Shown: in pieces, positions 55,059 through 64,000 of the stretch
How positions within the stretch are numbered: the first letter of the stretch is position 1
Layout of the letters: each line of letters begins with the position of its first letter
From: Paenibacillus agilis
Lineage (GTDB): Bacteria > Bacillota > Bacilli > Paenibacillales > Paenibacillaceae
Length of the DNA: 64,000 nucleotides
NCBI RefSeq assembly: GCF_007786455.1
Contig: NZ_VNJK01000003.1
Location: forward strand, 124,001-188,000
Direction: 5' to 3'
Translations under genes and position numbers: made by a program
The notes under the pieces: model-generated
Told to the model about the DNA's origin: nothing
Seen by the model: the letters and a program-made list of their open reading frames with translations, nothing else
Databases searched by the model: none

Positions 55059-55670
55059 ATGCAGACAGAGCAAAAAGTAAAAATTACGACGGCAGATCCA
55101 AGTGCTATCGGTTTGTTCGGCTTGGCAATCGTTACACTCGTCGCTTCTTCCCAGAAGCTCGGATGGACAGAAGGAACTTCGCTTATTATTCCATGGGCGA
55201 TCTTCTTGGGTGCATTTGCACAGTTGTTCGCATGTATTCACGATGCTAAGAAAAACAATACGTTTGGTACGACTGCTTTCGGTGCATATGCATTCTTCTG
55301 GCTTGGGGTATCGATGACATGGATGATCCAACATGGTATGTTCGGTGAGTCTATGGCACAAGCGGCTGATACACATCAGCTTGGTATGGCATTCGTTGGT
55401 TACTTGATCTTCACGATCTTCATGACAATTGGCGCAATGGAAACACATAAAGTATTGTTCTTTATTTTCGTGCTAATCGACTTCTTGTTCATAGGTCTTT
55501 CCCTTGATGCATTTGGCATCATGTCGCCATTCTCGCATACGCTTGCGGCTGTATCCGAGTTGTTGATCGCATTGCTCAGCTTCTACGGTTCCGCAGCAGC
55601 GGTATTGAATACACATTTCGGTCGTACGTTCTTGCCAGTTGGTAAGCCGTTCGGTATTTTCAAAAAATAA
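55059..55670 (+). CDS. GPR1/FUN34/YaaH acetate/succinate transporter
   Basis: A six-span membrane protein of about 203 aa in the SatP/YaaH family of acetate and succinate uptake carriers. ADPSAIGLFGLAIVTL is the family's N-terminal signature, and the FGTTAFGAYAFFWLGVS span carries its conserved residues. Two starts are possible: ATG 55059 (11 nt from AGGGG) and TTG 55053 (5 nt). I chose ATG. It is monocistronic, with a terminator. It fits with odhAB as part of organic acid use, but no direct link is shown. Confidence 0.85.
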   Translation: MQTEQKVKITTADPSAIGLFGLAIVTLVASSQKLGWTEGTSLIIPWAIFLGAFAQLFACIHDAKKNNTFGTTAFGAYAFFWLGVSMTWMIQHGMFGESMAQAADTHQLGMAFVGYLIFTIFMTIGAMETHKVLFFIFVLIDFLFIGLSLDAFGIMSPFSHTLAAVSELLIALLSFYGSAAAVLNTHFGRTFLPVGKPFGIFKK

Positions 55671-55683
55671 GGTTGATATGAAT

Positions 55684-55734
55684 AAAGGCGTTCCTTACTG
55701 CTTGCTGCAGAGGGACGCCTTTTTCGTATGTCTT
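55684..55734 (+). terminator. Terminator of the yaaH-like gene
   Basis: AAAGGCGTTCC pairs with GGGACGCCTTT and is followed by T. It lies between convergent genes. Confidence 0.8.
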
Positions 55735-55785
55735 GGTAGTTGCGGTTGGTTGTTTGCTGGTAGCGATGATGTGTGGTAGAAAGGC

Positions 55786-56115
55786 TTACAGCCACTTTTT
55801 TGCCCATTGCTCTACAGGCACAAGTGCCTTTCCTAATTCCGTTCCTTTTATCGTAAGTGAATACTCGGTACGGATCGGGCGAGTAGGAATAACATTTCGA
55901 TTGATGATTCCGCAGTCTTCTAGCTCCTTGATGCGTTCGTTCAGCACGCGCTTGCTGAGGTCAGGAATATAGGCGTGAATCTCACTGAATCGTTTAGGCC
56001 CATCCAGTAGTGTATGAATAATTAATCCAATCCACTTTTTCCCGATTAACTGATACGAATATTCGATCTTATCGCATAAAGGGCAGTCTTCTTTTCTCTT
56101 CTTTTCCTCATCCAT
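55786..56115 (-). CDS. HxlR family regulator with N-terminal CxxC
   Basis: A 109-aa winged-helix regulator of the HxlR/YodB family, with EYSYQLIGKKWIGLIIHTLL and GPKRFSEIHAYIPDLSKRVLNERIKELE covering the DNA-binding part. CPLC at residues 11-14 is a CxxC pair. Some relatives sense quinones or oxidants through cysteine. ATG 56115 is chosen, with AAGGAGG 8 nt upstream. It is divergent from zwf, and a TATTAATA dyad lies close upstream. Confidence 0.87.
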   Translation of the reverse strand: MDEEKKRKEDCPLCDKIEYSYQLIGKKWIGLIIHTLLDGPKRFSEIHAYIPDLSKRVLNERIKELEDCGIINRNVIPTRPIRTEYSLTIKGTELGKALVPVEQWAKKWL

Positions 56116-56254
56116 CTCTATTTCCTCCTTCATCTAGTTATTAATAGTAATCAGGTTATCACCAATTATGATTTGTAAATTTAGCATACTTTATCATAGA
56201 AAACGCTAACAAGAAAGAGAAAGTTCTAACGTTCACATTTTAGACAAAAAAAGG

Positions 56255-56283
56255 TTGACGAATGATTCCGAGAGGGGTATGAT
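56255..56283 (+). promoter_or_regulatory. SigA-type promoter of zwf
   Basis: TTGACG at 56255-56260 and TATGAT at 56278-56283 have exactly 17-nt spacing. The start codon is 95 nt later, leaving an AT-rich leader. Confidence 0.75.
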
Positions 56284-56377
56284 GTTTTCGTAAAGTAAAT
56301 AGGTTATAAAAAGTAACTAACATCATAAATATAAACCAGTTAATGTAAGGTTGTTTGCATATAAGGAGGAGAAAGAG

Positions 56378-57901
56378 ATGGAACCAGCAACTTTTGTCCT
56401 GTTCGGCTCGACAGGCGACTTAGCGAAGCGAAAAATATTCCCCGCTCTATTTAACCTTTATATAGATGGGAAGATGCCGTCTGCATTCTCCATTATCGGT
56501 ATGGGGAGAAAGCAGATTGAGCATACGGAGTTTCAACAAACGGTACGTCAGTCTCTAGAGACATTTTCTCGCCGTGAGCCAAGTGCAGCGAAGCAGCTTG
56601 ATTCTTTTTTGCAAGCGATACGCTATCAGGTATTAGATGTAACACGATCCCAAGATTATAAGAAGCTGCTTGAGATCGTGACAGATAGAGAAGCTGAGCT
56701 GAATCTTCCGCAAAACCGAATGTTCTATCTTTCGGTTGCCCCTGAATATTTTGATACGATTGCTCAAAATATTAAGCTTAGTGGTTTGGGGGATACAACA
56801 GGCTGGAAGCGACTCGTTATTGAGAAGCCATTCGGTCATGATCTCGCATCTGCTCGTGAATTAAATAAGCGTCTGAGCAAGGCATTTGCAGAAGATGAAG
56901 TGTTCCGCATTGACCATTACTTAGGCAAGACGATGGTTCAGAACCTTGAAGTGTTGGAAATTTCCAACCCAGTCCTGCATGCGCTTTGGAATAATCGCTA
57001 CATTAATAATGTGCAGATTACAGCAAGTGAAACGGTAGGGTTGGAAGGCCGAGCAGAGTACTATGATCAGGCTGGAGCTATCCGTGATATGTTCCAAAAT
57101 CATATGCTGCAGCTGCTTATGATGATCGCGATGCATTTGCCTAAAGGAAGTAAGGCAGAGGATATCCGCAATCGTAAGAAAAGAGTGCTGGAAGCTCTTC
57201 GTCCTCTACAGAAGGAAGAGGTGGCTGCCTCTGTTGTTCGTGGTCAGTATGAAGTAGGAACGGTTAATGACAAGCCAGTCGTGAGCTATATCGATGAGCC
57301 GGGTATTGATTCTTCTTCGCAAAATGATACGTTCCTTGCAGCGCGTCTATGGATTGATGACACGTTCTGGAGTGAAGTTCCGTTCTATATCCGTACGGGC
57401 AAGCGAATGAAAGAGAAGTCTACTCGAATTGTGATCGAGTTCAAGGACCCGATGAACAAATATTATACGCAAGATCCATCTGAACCAGAACGTCCGAATC
57501 TACTGGTCATCGAAATTAGCCCTGAGGAGCGAATTACGCTCCAGTTGAATAGCAAAAATGTTGCAAAAGGCGAAGGCGTTGAACCAATTCAAATTGACTA
57601 CAAAGTTGCAAAAGAGATGCCGGAAGCCTATGAGAATTTGATTTATGATGCTTTTCGTGGTGATGCTTCCTTCTTTGCACATTGGGATGAAGTTGAGTTG
57701 TCTTGGAAGTTTGTACAGCCTATTCTTGAAGCTTTCGAGGAGAATCTCGTTCCCTTGTACAAATACAAATCAGGAAGCTATGGTCCGGCCGCATCGGAAG
57801 GGCTCGTTGGTCAAGACGGCAACACATGGTGGTTGGATTCGGAAGTTGAGCCTGCTGTTAAGAGTGGGGAGAACCTGAAAAAGCAACCTGTAATGGCCTG
57901 A
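56378..57901 (+). CDS. zwf: Glucose-6-phosphate 1-dehydrogenase
   Basis: A 507-aa enzyme that oxidises glucose-6-phosphate with NAD(P)+ in the first step of the oxidative pentose phosphate pathway. The dinucleotide-binding GSTGDLAKRK is at 10-19. The substrate-binding RIDHYLGK (177-184) and FQNHMLQL, with the catalytic His, are all intact. AAGGAGG sits 8 nt before ATG 56378. The downstream genes gnd, tal and pgi complete a pathway cluster, with long gaps between them. Confidence 0.95.
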   Translation: MEPATFVLFGSTGDLAKRKIFPALFNLYIDGKMPSAFSIIGMGRKQIEHTEFQQTVRQSLETFSRREPSAAKQLDSFLQAIRYQVLDVTRSQDYKKLLEIVTDREAELNLPQNRMFYLSVAPEYFDTIAQNIKLSGLGDTTGWKRLVIEKPFGHDLASARELNKRLSKAFAEDEVFRIDHYLGKTMVQNLEVLEISNPVLHALWNNRYINNVQITASETVGLEGRAEYYDQAGAIRDMFQNHMLQLLMMIAMHLPKGSKAEDIRNRKKRVLEALRPLQKEEVAASVVRGQYEVGTVNDKPVVSYIDEPGIDSSSQNDTFLAARLWIDDTFWSEVPFYIRTGKRMKEKSTRIVIEFKDPMNKYYTQDPSEPERPNLLVIEISPEERITLQLNSKNVAKGEGVEPIQIDYKVAKEMPEAYENLIYDAFRGDASFFAHWDEVELSWKFVQPILEAFEENLVPLYKYKSGSYGPAASEGLVGQDGNTWWLDSEVEPAVKSGENLKKQPVMA

Positions 57902-58445
57902 TTGGGCACGACGGTTTCACGGTTTCCGCGTTTTATTGGGTATCTACCTGTTAGAAGGCAAGAAACCTATACCGAAGGAAGTGACTGCAACAGCGCATCG
58001 AGGTAGTCGAGCGTCCTAGGTGCAAAGCTGAGTCATAGATTCGAAGCAGAAGCAGTGCAACAATTGCACAACGGTTGCCACAGAGGTTATTCCGTGGATG
58101 TGGATCGATTTTGAAATGTAACGGGCGTCAGTGAGCTTAATTGTCAGAGTGAGCGATATCATTCACCATTTTTACTAAAATAAGCTCGACTACAACCGTT
58201 ACAAATCTGGAATGGGCTATTTCACGAAAATAACGTCCATGGCGCTCGCTAGCGGAATTGCAGAGGTATTGCACAGGTCTTGCACAAGTATTCCACAATG
58301 TACCGTGCATCGCAGTCTATAAATACTTTTTCAAAGTGGTTGCATGTGTATTGGTTAAATATCAGGTATGAAAAAGTCTAGAACATTAGCGTTGATGCTA
58401 TTTGCAATATAAACAATATAAAGAACATTGGTGGAGGGAAACAAC
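57902..58445. other. Gap between zwf and gnd
   Basis: These 544 bases hold no gene. They contain the family 2 element (58069-58251) and, next to it at 58264-58296, three 11-bp units (AGGTATTGCAC, AGGTCTTGCAC and AAGTATTCCAC). Confidence 0.7.
58069..58251. repeat. Four-box intergenic element, family 2, copy C (183 bp)
   Basis: Boxes like TAACGGGTGTCAGTGAGC with a following TTATTT start at 58069 and 58119 (forward) and 58201 and about 58251 (reverse). The last box is decayed. It aligns without gaps to the reverse complement of 62284-62466 at about 129 of 183 positions. Confidence 0.82.
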
Positions 58446-59339
58446 ATGAAAGTAGGATTAGTTGGATTAGGAAAAATGGGCCACAATCTTGGCCAGAACT
58501 TGCTCGACCATAAGCATGAGGTTGTTGCATTCGACCTTAACAAGCAAGCAGTAGATGAAATGAAGTCTTTTGGCGCCACGGGTGCTTACACGCTTGAGGA
58601 ATTGGTGCAGGCAATGGAAACGCCAAGAGTATTGTGGATCATGGTACCTCATGGTGTGGTTGACTCTGTCATCGATCAATTAACGCCACTGCTGTCTGCA
58701 GGCGATATCATCATCGAAGCGGGTAACTCACACTTTAAAGAATCGATCCGTCGCTACGAACAGTTGAAAGAGAAAAGCATTCGCTTCATGGATGTCGGCA
58801 CGTCCGGTGGTATGGAAGGGGCTCGCAACGGAGCTAGCTACATGGTCGGTGGAGATGAGGATGCATGGCAGCATGTAGAGCCTATTTTCCGTGATACAGC
58901 GGTCGAGAACGGCTATCTGTATGGTGGACGAGCTGGCAGTGGTCATTTTTTGAAAATGGTTCACAACGGTATCGAGTATGGCATGATGGCTGCAATCGGT
59001 GAAGGCTTTGAAGTATTGGAGAAGAGCGACTTTGACTTCGATTATGAAAAAGTAGCACGAGTATGGAACAACGGCTCCGTTATTCGTTCATGGCTGATGG
59101 AGCTTACTGAGCGTGCTTTCTCCAAAGATGCGAAGCTTGATGAAATTAAAGGCGTTATGCACTCTTCTGGTGAAGGAAAATGGACGGTTGAGACAGCGCT
59201 TGATCTGCAGGCGGCTACTCCTGTAATCGCAATGTCATTGTTGATGCGTTATCGTTCACTAGATCAAGATACGTTCAACGGCAAAGTGGTTGCAGCGCTT
59301 CGCAATGAATTCGGCGGACATGCTGTAGAGAAGAAGTAA
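58446..59339 (+). CDS. gnd: 6-phosphogluconate dehydrogenase, short NAD-type
   Basis: A 297-aa decarboxylating 6-phosphogluconate dehydrogenase, which yields ribulose-5-phosphate. Its length is that of the short YqeC/GndA class, often NAD-dependent, rather than the 470-aa form. It has GLVGLGKMGHNLGQNL as nucleotide fold, VGTSGGMEGARNG for substrate, and GSGHFLKMVHNGIEYGMM carrying the catalytic Lys. Starting at ATG 58446 after GGAGG gives the family N-terminus. It follows zwf by 544 nt and precedes tal. Confidence 0.93.
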   Translation: MKVGLVGLGKMGHNLGQNLLDHKHEVVAFDLNKQAVDEMKSFGATGAYTLEELVQAMETPRVLWIMVPHGVVDSVIDQLTPLLSAGDIIIEAGNSHFKESIRRYEQLKEKSIRFMDVGTSGGMEGARNGASYMVGGDEDAWQHVEPIFRDTAVENGYLYGGRAGSGHFLKMVHNGIEYGMMAAIGEGFEVLEKSDFDFDYEKVARVWNNGSVIRSWLMELTERAFSKDAKLDEIKGVMHSSGEGKWTVETALDLQAATPVIAMSLLMRYRSLDQDTFNGKVVAALRNEFGGHAVEKK

Positions 59340-59575
59340 TTGAATTCAAAAGTGGGAAAGATCGTTTAAGACGCGGTTTAATAAAGTTAAAGTACTGAAT
59401 AACCACTTAGTACAACATGGAGTAGAACTTTAAATAACACGATGAGATTCTATTTGGCACGATAGGTCACCAACATCGATGTAACGATATAACCTTTTGT
59501 TAGTTGATAGGTAACACGAACGATTTTCTTTTCTAAATAAAACTTTACGTACACGAAAACAGGGAGGGTATTATC

Positions 59576-60226
59576 ATGAAATTTTTCTTGGATACAGGCA
59601 ATATGGAAGAAATCACACGCATTAGTCGTCTAGGTCTTGTTGACGGTGTAACAACGAATCCGTCTATTATCGCGAAGGAAAAGCGTCCATTCAAGGACAT
59701 CATTCAAGATATTGCACGTCTTGTACCTGGTCCGGTCAGTGCGGAAGTTATCGGTACGACAACCGAAGAGATGATTAAAGAAGGTCGCGAAATTGCCACT
59801 TGGGCGCCCAATATCGTCGTTAAGCTTCCATTAACAGAGAGTGGACTAGAGGCAACGTATCAACTTTCTCAAGAAGGTATCAAGACGAACGTGACGCTTG
59901 TATTCTCAGCTGCACAAGGCTTGATGGCCGCTAAGGCAGGAGCGACTTATATTAGCCCATTCGTAGGTCGATTGGATGATATCGGGGTTGACGGGATGAA
60001 GCTCGTTCGTGATTTGAAGGCTATTTTGAGCGAGTACAACTTCTCTACCGAAATTATTGCTGCCAGCATTCGCAGTATTGAGCATGTTGAACAAGCAGCA
60101 CTTGCTGGTTCTCATATTGCAACGATTCCAGGCTCTCTATTGCCTTCGTTGTGGAAACATCCGTTGACAGATATCGGCTTGGAGCGATTCTTGAAAGACT
60201 GGGCTTCTGTACCGCAAACGAAGTAA
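59576..60226 (+). CDS. tal: Transaldolase, short form
   Basis: A 216-aa transaldolase of the small TalC/MipB type, transferring a dihydroxyacetone unit in the non-oxidative pentose phosphate pathway. The Schiff-base Lys83 is in [22 protein letters not shown] and the C-terminal GSHIATIP motif are typical. Some members act as fructose-6-phosphate aldolases, and the sequence does not settle this. It lies 236 nt after gnd and 155 nt before pgi. Confidence 0.92.
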   Translation: MKFFLDTGNMEEITRISRLGLVDGVTTNPSIIAKEKRPFKDIIQDIARLVPGPVSAEVIGTTTEEMIKEGREIATWAPNIVVKLPLTESGLEATYQLSQEGIKTNVTLVFSAAQGLMAAKAGATYISPFVGRLDDIGVDGMKLVRDLKAILSEYNFSTEIIAASIRSIEHVEQAALAGSHIATIPGSLLPSLWKHPLTDIGLERFLKDWASVPQTK

Positions 60227-60381
60227 TAGGTGTGGGGTTAATTGTGAAGCTAAATGTCATACTAAGCTAGGTGTGTTGCAGACTATGAAACAAAGTATGA
60301 CCATGTATCTGAACGATGGGGAAACATTGTGCGCATGCGCATGAAGTCGCGAACGTCTAATTAACGAGGGGGAGACCTACA

Positions 60382-61728
60382 TTGGCTATTTCATTTGACT
60401 ATTCGCAAGCACTGCCTTTCATGGAGGCTAGCGAAGTTGATTATATGAGTGAGTTTGTGCGAACAGCGCATAATTTGCTGCATGAGAAGAAGAGCCCTGG
60501 CTCTGACTATCTTGGTTGGATTAATCTGCCGCACGAATATGACCGTGAGGAGTTCGCTCGCATTAAGCAAGCAGCGGCTGCAATTCGTGAGCATTCCGAT
60601 GCGCTGGTCGTTATCGGAATTGGCGGCTCTTATCTGGGGGCGCGAGCGGCAATCGACTCGCTGTCACATACGTTCCATAATGAGATGGCAGGCAACACGC
60701 GTATTTATTACGTTGGGCATCACTTAAGTTCAGATTATGTGTCTGACCTATTGGAGCTGCTTGAGGGTAAAGATATTTCTGTTAACGTGATCTCCAAGTC
60801 GGGAACGACGACGGAGCCAGCTGTTGCATTCCGATTGTTCCGTGACTATATGGAACGCAAGTACGGTAAAGACGGTGCGCGCAAGCGTATCTTCGCAACG
60901 ACAGACAAAGCGCAAGGAGCTTTGCGCACATTGGCAGATGAAGAAGGTTATGAGACGTTCGTCATTCCTGACGATGTCGGTGGCAGGTTCTCGGTGCTAA
61001 CAGCGGTAGGGCTGCTGCCGATCGCAGTAGCGGGTATCAACATCGATCAGATGATGGCGGGTGCTGCTGCAGCTGCTGAGCGATTCAGCAATCCTGATCT
61101 AGCGAGCAATCCGAGCTATCAATATGCAGCGGTGCGTAATGCCTTGTATCGCAAAGGCAAATCGATTGAGCTGCTTGTGAACTATGAACCAGGTTTGCAC
61201 ACGGTGTCAGAATGGTGGAAACAGCTATTCGGTGAAAGTGAAGGCAAACACCAAAAAGGATTGTTCCCAGCATCTGTCGACTTTACGACTGATCTTCATT
61301 CTATGGGACAATACGTGCAGGAAGGCCGCCGCGATCTGATCGAGACGGTGCTGCAAGTAAGTAAACCTCGTCGTGAGATTACAATTGAGAGCGATCCTGC
61401 CAACCTTGATGGCTTGAACTTCTTATCTGGTATGACGATGAATGAAGTGAATCGCCGTGCATTCCAAGGCACACTGCTTGCGCATGTGGACGGCAGCGTG
61501 CCGAACTTGGTTGTTACGCTGGATGAGTTGAATGCATACACATTTGGCGAGATGGTATACTTCTTCGAGAAAGCCGTTGCGATTAGCGGACTGCTGCTCG
61601 GGGTTAATCCATTCGATCAGCCTGGTGTAGAAGCGTATAAGAAGAACATGTTCGCTTTACTCGGCAAGCCGGGATATGAAGAAGAGCAAGCCATTTTGCT
61701 GAAGCGATTGGAAGGTACAAACGTTTAA
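60382..61728 (+). CDS. pgi: Glucose-6-phosphate isomerase
   Basis: A 448-aa phosphoglucose isomerase, interconverting glucose-6-phosphate and fructose-6-phosphate. Signatures are [40 protein letters not shown] and [17 protein letters not shown]. The length fits the Bacillus type. It starts at TTG 60382, with GAGGGGG upstream, and no ATG competes. It is the last gene of the pentose-phosphate cluster. No clear terminator was seen directly after it, only a repeat-rich gap. Confidence 0.94.
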   Translation: MAISFDYSQALPFMEASEVDYMSEFVRTAHNLLHEKKSPGSDYLGWINLPHEYDREEFARIKQAAAAIREHSDALVVIGIGGSYLGARAAIDSLSHTFHNEMAGNTRIYYVGHHLSSDYVSDLLELLEGKDISVNVISKSGTTTEPAVAFRLFRDYMERKYGKDGARKRIFATTDKAQGALRTLADEEGYETFVIPDDVGGRFSVLTAVGLLPIAVAGINIDQMMAGAAAAAERFSNPDLASNPSYQYAAVRNALYRKGKSIELLVNYEPGLHTVSEWWKQLFGESEGKHQKGLFPASVDFTTDLHSMGQYVQEGRRDLIETVLQVSKPRREITIESDPANLDGLNFLSGMTMNEVNRRAFQGTLLAHVDGSVPNLVVTLDELNAYTFGEMVYFFEKAVAISGLLLGVNPFDQPGVEAYKKNMFALLGKPGYEEEQAILLKRLEGTNV

Positions 61729-61762
61729 GCGGGAGAGCAGCGTGAGAACCATTGAGTACTTG

Positions 61763-61903
61763 CAAGTGCTTGTAAGTGTCTTATAAGTAATGTAGATACC
61801 TATAAGCGTCTGTAAGTACTGTAAGCCGCTATAAGTGCCATAAGTGCCTGTGAATACTGTAAGCGCCTATAAGTGATAGTAAGTATCATTGAGCACTAGT
61901 AAG
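61763..61903 (+). repeat. Helically phased TAAG array
   Basis: TAAG (or one-base variants) recurs at 61763, 61773, 61784, 61793, 61803, 61813, 61822, 61832, 61841, 61851, 61860, 61870, 61880, 61890 and 61900. That is every 9-11 bp, or about one turn of DNA. The unit is roughly TGTAAGTGCC. Confidence 0.8.
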
Positions 61904-61912
61904 TACCCGTGT

Positions 61913-61977
61913 CCAACTATCGCACCCACTATCTATCGCAACTATGGTACCCTACAGCCATAGTCAGCGATAGTTGG
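61913..61977. repeat. Nested hairpin after the phased array
   Basis: CCAACTATCGC (61913-61923) and GCGATAGTTGG (61967-61977) are perfect arms. Inside, CTATCGCAACTATGG pairs with CCATAGTCAGCGATAG, and the two structures compete. There is no T run. Confidence 0.6.
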
Positions 61978-62108
61978 AGGGAGAGCGTAGCTGGCGGAGC
62001 AGATTTCGTTACCTTTGACGCATAGTTACTTTTTGAGCTTAATAGTTGCTTTTAGTGCTCGTGGCTCGTGCTCATAAGGCGAAATATCCAGCTATTTTCA
62101 TTACGCAT

Positions 62109-62175
62109 AAAACCCCCTTATTATTCTCAGCTGAGGCGATGGCTAGCCGACCAGCTCGATAATAAGGGGGTTTTT
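62109..62175. terminator. Strong bidirectional terminator-like hairpin
   Basis: AAAACCCCCTTATTAT (62109-62124) pairs exactly with ATAATAAGGGGGTTTT (62159-62174). The loop of 34 nt has its own small stem. Confidence 0.75.
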
Positions 62176-62283
62176 CACGGTTATTAGTGCAGACTTCATC
62201 ATTTGCTGCTTTGAGGTTGTTGGGTTGTTGCGTTACATGGTGAAGATGATGTGGCGAGGCTTGGGGCTTTCTTCCGAATTCTT

Positions 62284-62466
62284 TAACGGTCGCTATTGAT
62301 GTTATTTTCGCAAAATCGACCATATTTGAATGCTAACGGTCGTAATAGCGCTTATTGAGGCAATATCGATGAATGATAGCGCTAAACCTGACAAATAAGC
62401 TCACTGACACCCGTTACATTTTTAACATCGGCTAATATGAAGAAATAGCCTCTGTCGCAACCGTTA
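62284..62466. repeat. Four-box intergenic element, family 2, copy D (183 bp)
   Basis: Forward boxes TAACGGTCG start at 62284 and 62334, and reverse boxes start at 62416 and 62466. All four are clear, each with a TTATTT-like end. It is in opposite orientation to copy C and has the same length. Confidence 0.83.
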
Positions 62467-62837
62467 GGTTCAGTTGCTTCATTTCACTTTCGAAGATATA
62501 TAAATCCCCCTGCATCGAGGGCACGAATACAGGGGGTGGGGTTACAAAGAAAGCGCGAACATGGTTCGTGAATTCTTTGTGATACATAATATAAAGATAA
62601 CATGTGAGTTATCGATAAACAAACCCATTAGCTAACATATAAGTAAAAAAGGATGATAATCAGCGACAGCAAGCGAATCTATACCATTACATATTGCCGT
62701 ATACACTTCGTCGCTGTCTGTTTACTCAACGGTTAGCGCAGCTAATCAATGGGCATCTCAGTCATGCGTTCTAGGTCACGCGTTACAGCTGTTATCGTAA
62801 CTGCACGATGCTCGATTACTATTACTATCTATTGTAA

Positions 62838-63827
62838 CTATTCTACGCGAGAGTTATTCTTCACGAATTCAATAATTTCATCGACATAACCGAATGCCAC
62901 AGCCGTTACTGTATCAGCAGCACCGTAGTAGATTGCGATACGGCCTGTCTCCGAATCAACGAGCGATGCACAAGGGAACGCTACGTTCGGTACGTCGCCT
63001 ACACATTCATAGAGTGTAGATGGTTGCAGCAAGTATGGCTCGCTGCGGTACAGAACTTTCCAAGGCTGCTCCAGATCAAGTAATGCCGCGCCAAATGCAT
63101 AGACGAAGCCATTGCAGGAGTTAAGTACGCCGTGGTAGATCATCAACCAGCCTTCGCTAGTTTCGATCGGGATCGGGCCTGCGCCGACTTTCTTGCTCTG
63201 CCAGCCACCCATTGGTGCCATAACGTGACGGTGACGGCCCCAGAATTCCATATCAGGGCTTTCACTGTAGAAAATATCCCCGAATGGCGTATGTCCAGTA
63301 TCAGACGGACGGCTCAACATCGCATAATTACCGTTAATTTTGCGTGGGAACATTACCCCGTTGCGGTTGTACGGCAAGAATGCATTTTCCATCTGGTGGA
63401 ATGTCTTAAAGTCATGTGTATAAGCTGTACCGATTGTTGGACCGTGGTAAATGTTGCACCATGTTACTACGAAACGATCTTCAATCCAGCATACGCGTGG
63501 ATCATAGCCTTCGATGAAGTTACCGATCTCAGGATCGTCACATTCGAACTTAATTGGCTCAGGATTGATCTCCCAGCTAAGTCCGTCTTTACTGAACCCT
63601 GCATGCAAACGCATGTAACGATTGCGGTCGTCGCAGCGGAATACGCCAGCAAAGCCATCTTCGTAAGGTACGACTGCACTGTTGAAAATACTATTCGAGT
63701 TCGGCAGCAAGTCGCGAGGAATGACTGGATTTTGGCTGTAACGCCACAATACGTCCTTATGTCCTTCTGGACGCTCTTCCCATGGAATGTTAGGCATGCT
63801 AGGACCGACAATGTTCACTTTGCTCAT
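62838..63827 (-). CDS. GH130 glycoside phosphorylase
   Basis: A 329-aa glycoside hydrolase family 130 enzyme, typically a beta-1,4-mannosyl-oligosaccharide or mannosyl-glucose phosphorylase that releases mannose-1-phosphate. It is a five-bladed propeller by family. [37 protein letters not shown] (general acid Asp), [12 protein letters not shown] and MYYHGVL-type sugar/phosphate motifs (WLMIYHGV) are seen. There is no signal peptide, so it is cytosolic. The exact sugar is uncertain. The 173 bases upstream, to the window end, contain no recognisable gene. Confidence 0.9.
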   Translation of the reverse strand: MSKVNIVGPSMPNIPWEERPEGHKDVLWRYSQNPVIPRDLLPNSNSIFNSAVVPYEDGFAGVFRCDDRNRYMRLHAGFSKDGLSWEINPEPIKFECDDPEIGNFIEGYDPRVCWIEDRFVVTWCNIYHGPTIGTAYTHDFKTFHQMENAFLPYNRNGVMFPRKINGNYAMLSRPSDTGHTPFGDIFYSESPDMEFWGRHRHVMAPMGGWQSKKVGAGPIPIETSEGWLMIYHGVLNSCNGFVYAFGAALLDLEQPWKVLYRSEPYLLQPSTLYECVGDVPNVAFPCASLVDSETGRIAIYYGAADTVTAVAFGYVDEIIEFVKNNSRVE

Positions 63828-64000
63828 GAAGAAATACCTCGCTTTAGATGAAGGTTATACGCTTGATGTATTCAAAGCGTGTTAGGTGACATACATTGCG
63901 AATTCAATAAGGTTTACATTTGTCAACTTGCTGGATGATGTTCTTGGCAAAATAGAGTAGAGAGCGTGTTGTTGTTGTGTTTTTACTCGCCAAGACGCTT

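Larger units (their letters stand above)
61729..62837. other. Repeat-rich 1.1-kb gap after pgi
   Basis: No gene is supported. The parts are a phased TAAG array (61763-61903), a hairpin (61933-61973), a bidirectional terminator (62109-62175) and the family 2 element (62284-62466). There is also a CCCCCTG/CAGGGGG stem near 62505-62541 and a weak stem at 62664-62718 that may end the GH130 transcript. Confidence 0.7.

Noticed and set aside
57902-58445. Riboswitch or T-box upstream of gnd
   Set aside because: The structure seen is explained by the repeat element. No known riboswitch core was recognised.
61763-61903. Possible CRISPR array
   Set aside because: The 10-bp period is too short and there are no spacers or cas genes.
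63132-63851. Open frame of 239 codons opposite the GH130 gene
   Set aside because: The GH130 frame has clear family motifs. The antisense frame has none.

Overview
The window looks like a chromosomal segment of a Bacillales bacterium, most probably Paenibacillus or a close relative. The basis is moderate GC, strong AGGAGG-type ribosome binding sites, frequent GTG/TTG starts, classic hairpin-plus-T-run terminators and best-guess family matches (DegV, YtrA/B-type ABC operon, YdjO, CopC/CopD, odhAB, TrmB-type regulator, a copper-amine-oxidase-N stalk protein). This is an inference from the sequence alone. I found no rRNA, tRNA, CRISPR array, phage block or insertion sequence.

Layout. 1-8.2 kb: the 3' end of a sugar-binding lipoprotein, a small secreted protein, a CNNM/CorC protein, a membrane protein, a DegV protein, a MocR regulator that lacks the PLP lysine, and an acetyltransferase. 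8.4-11.4 kb: a large secreted protein with a copper-amine-oxidase-N domain and seven tandem repeats of about 120 residues. 11.6-18.2 kb: copCD, a viroplasmin-RNase H protein, a CHRD protein with no ordinary start codon, the cold-shock-type protein YdjO, a permuted NlpC/P60-like protein, a lipoprotein and rluF. 18.5-28.7 kb: a GntR-ABC operon with a clear promoter/operator, an alpha/beta hydrolase, a five-PAS histidine kinase, fabH, a TrmB regulator, an MFS pump whose -10 box lies in a palindromic operator, and an acetyltransferase.

28.8-43.6 kb is the most interesting block. Seven minus-strand genes encode, in transcription order, a secreted and membrane-anchored vWA protein, a tubulin-like GTPase of 1129 aa, an 841-aa protein that I read as a degenerate tubulin-like paralogue without the GTP-binding loop, a membrane vWA protein, a beta-rich small protein, a zinc-ribbon P-loop GTPase, and a 995-aa GTPase-associated protein with one membrane span and an external tail. 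Together they suggest an envelope-spanning, GTPase-controlled, tubulin-based machine. Similar gene sets have been noted by comparative genomics, but I know of no established function. A divergent pair of small membrane/zinc-ribbon genes and a MORN-repeat protein follow.

46-64 kb: odhAB (2-oxoglutarate dehydrogenase), an EmrB/QacA-type pump, a TetR regulator, a thiamine-binding-type protein, a YaaH acetate/succinate transporter, an HxlR regulator, then zwf, gnd, transaldolase and pgi (the oxidative and part of the non-oxidative pentose phosphate pathway, with long gaps between genes) and a GH130 phosphorylase.

Two families of fixed-length intergenic elements were found by comparing the gaps. 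Family 1 is 177 bp (33923-34099 and 52808-52984) and family 2 is 183 bp (58069-58251 and 62284-62466). Within each family the two copies lie in opposite orientation and align without gaps (about 79% and 70% identity by hand count). Both families have the same architecture: two direct boxes about 50 bp apart facing two inverted boxes about 50 bp apart. A helically phased run of TAAG motifs lies downstream of pgi.
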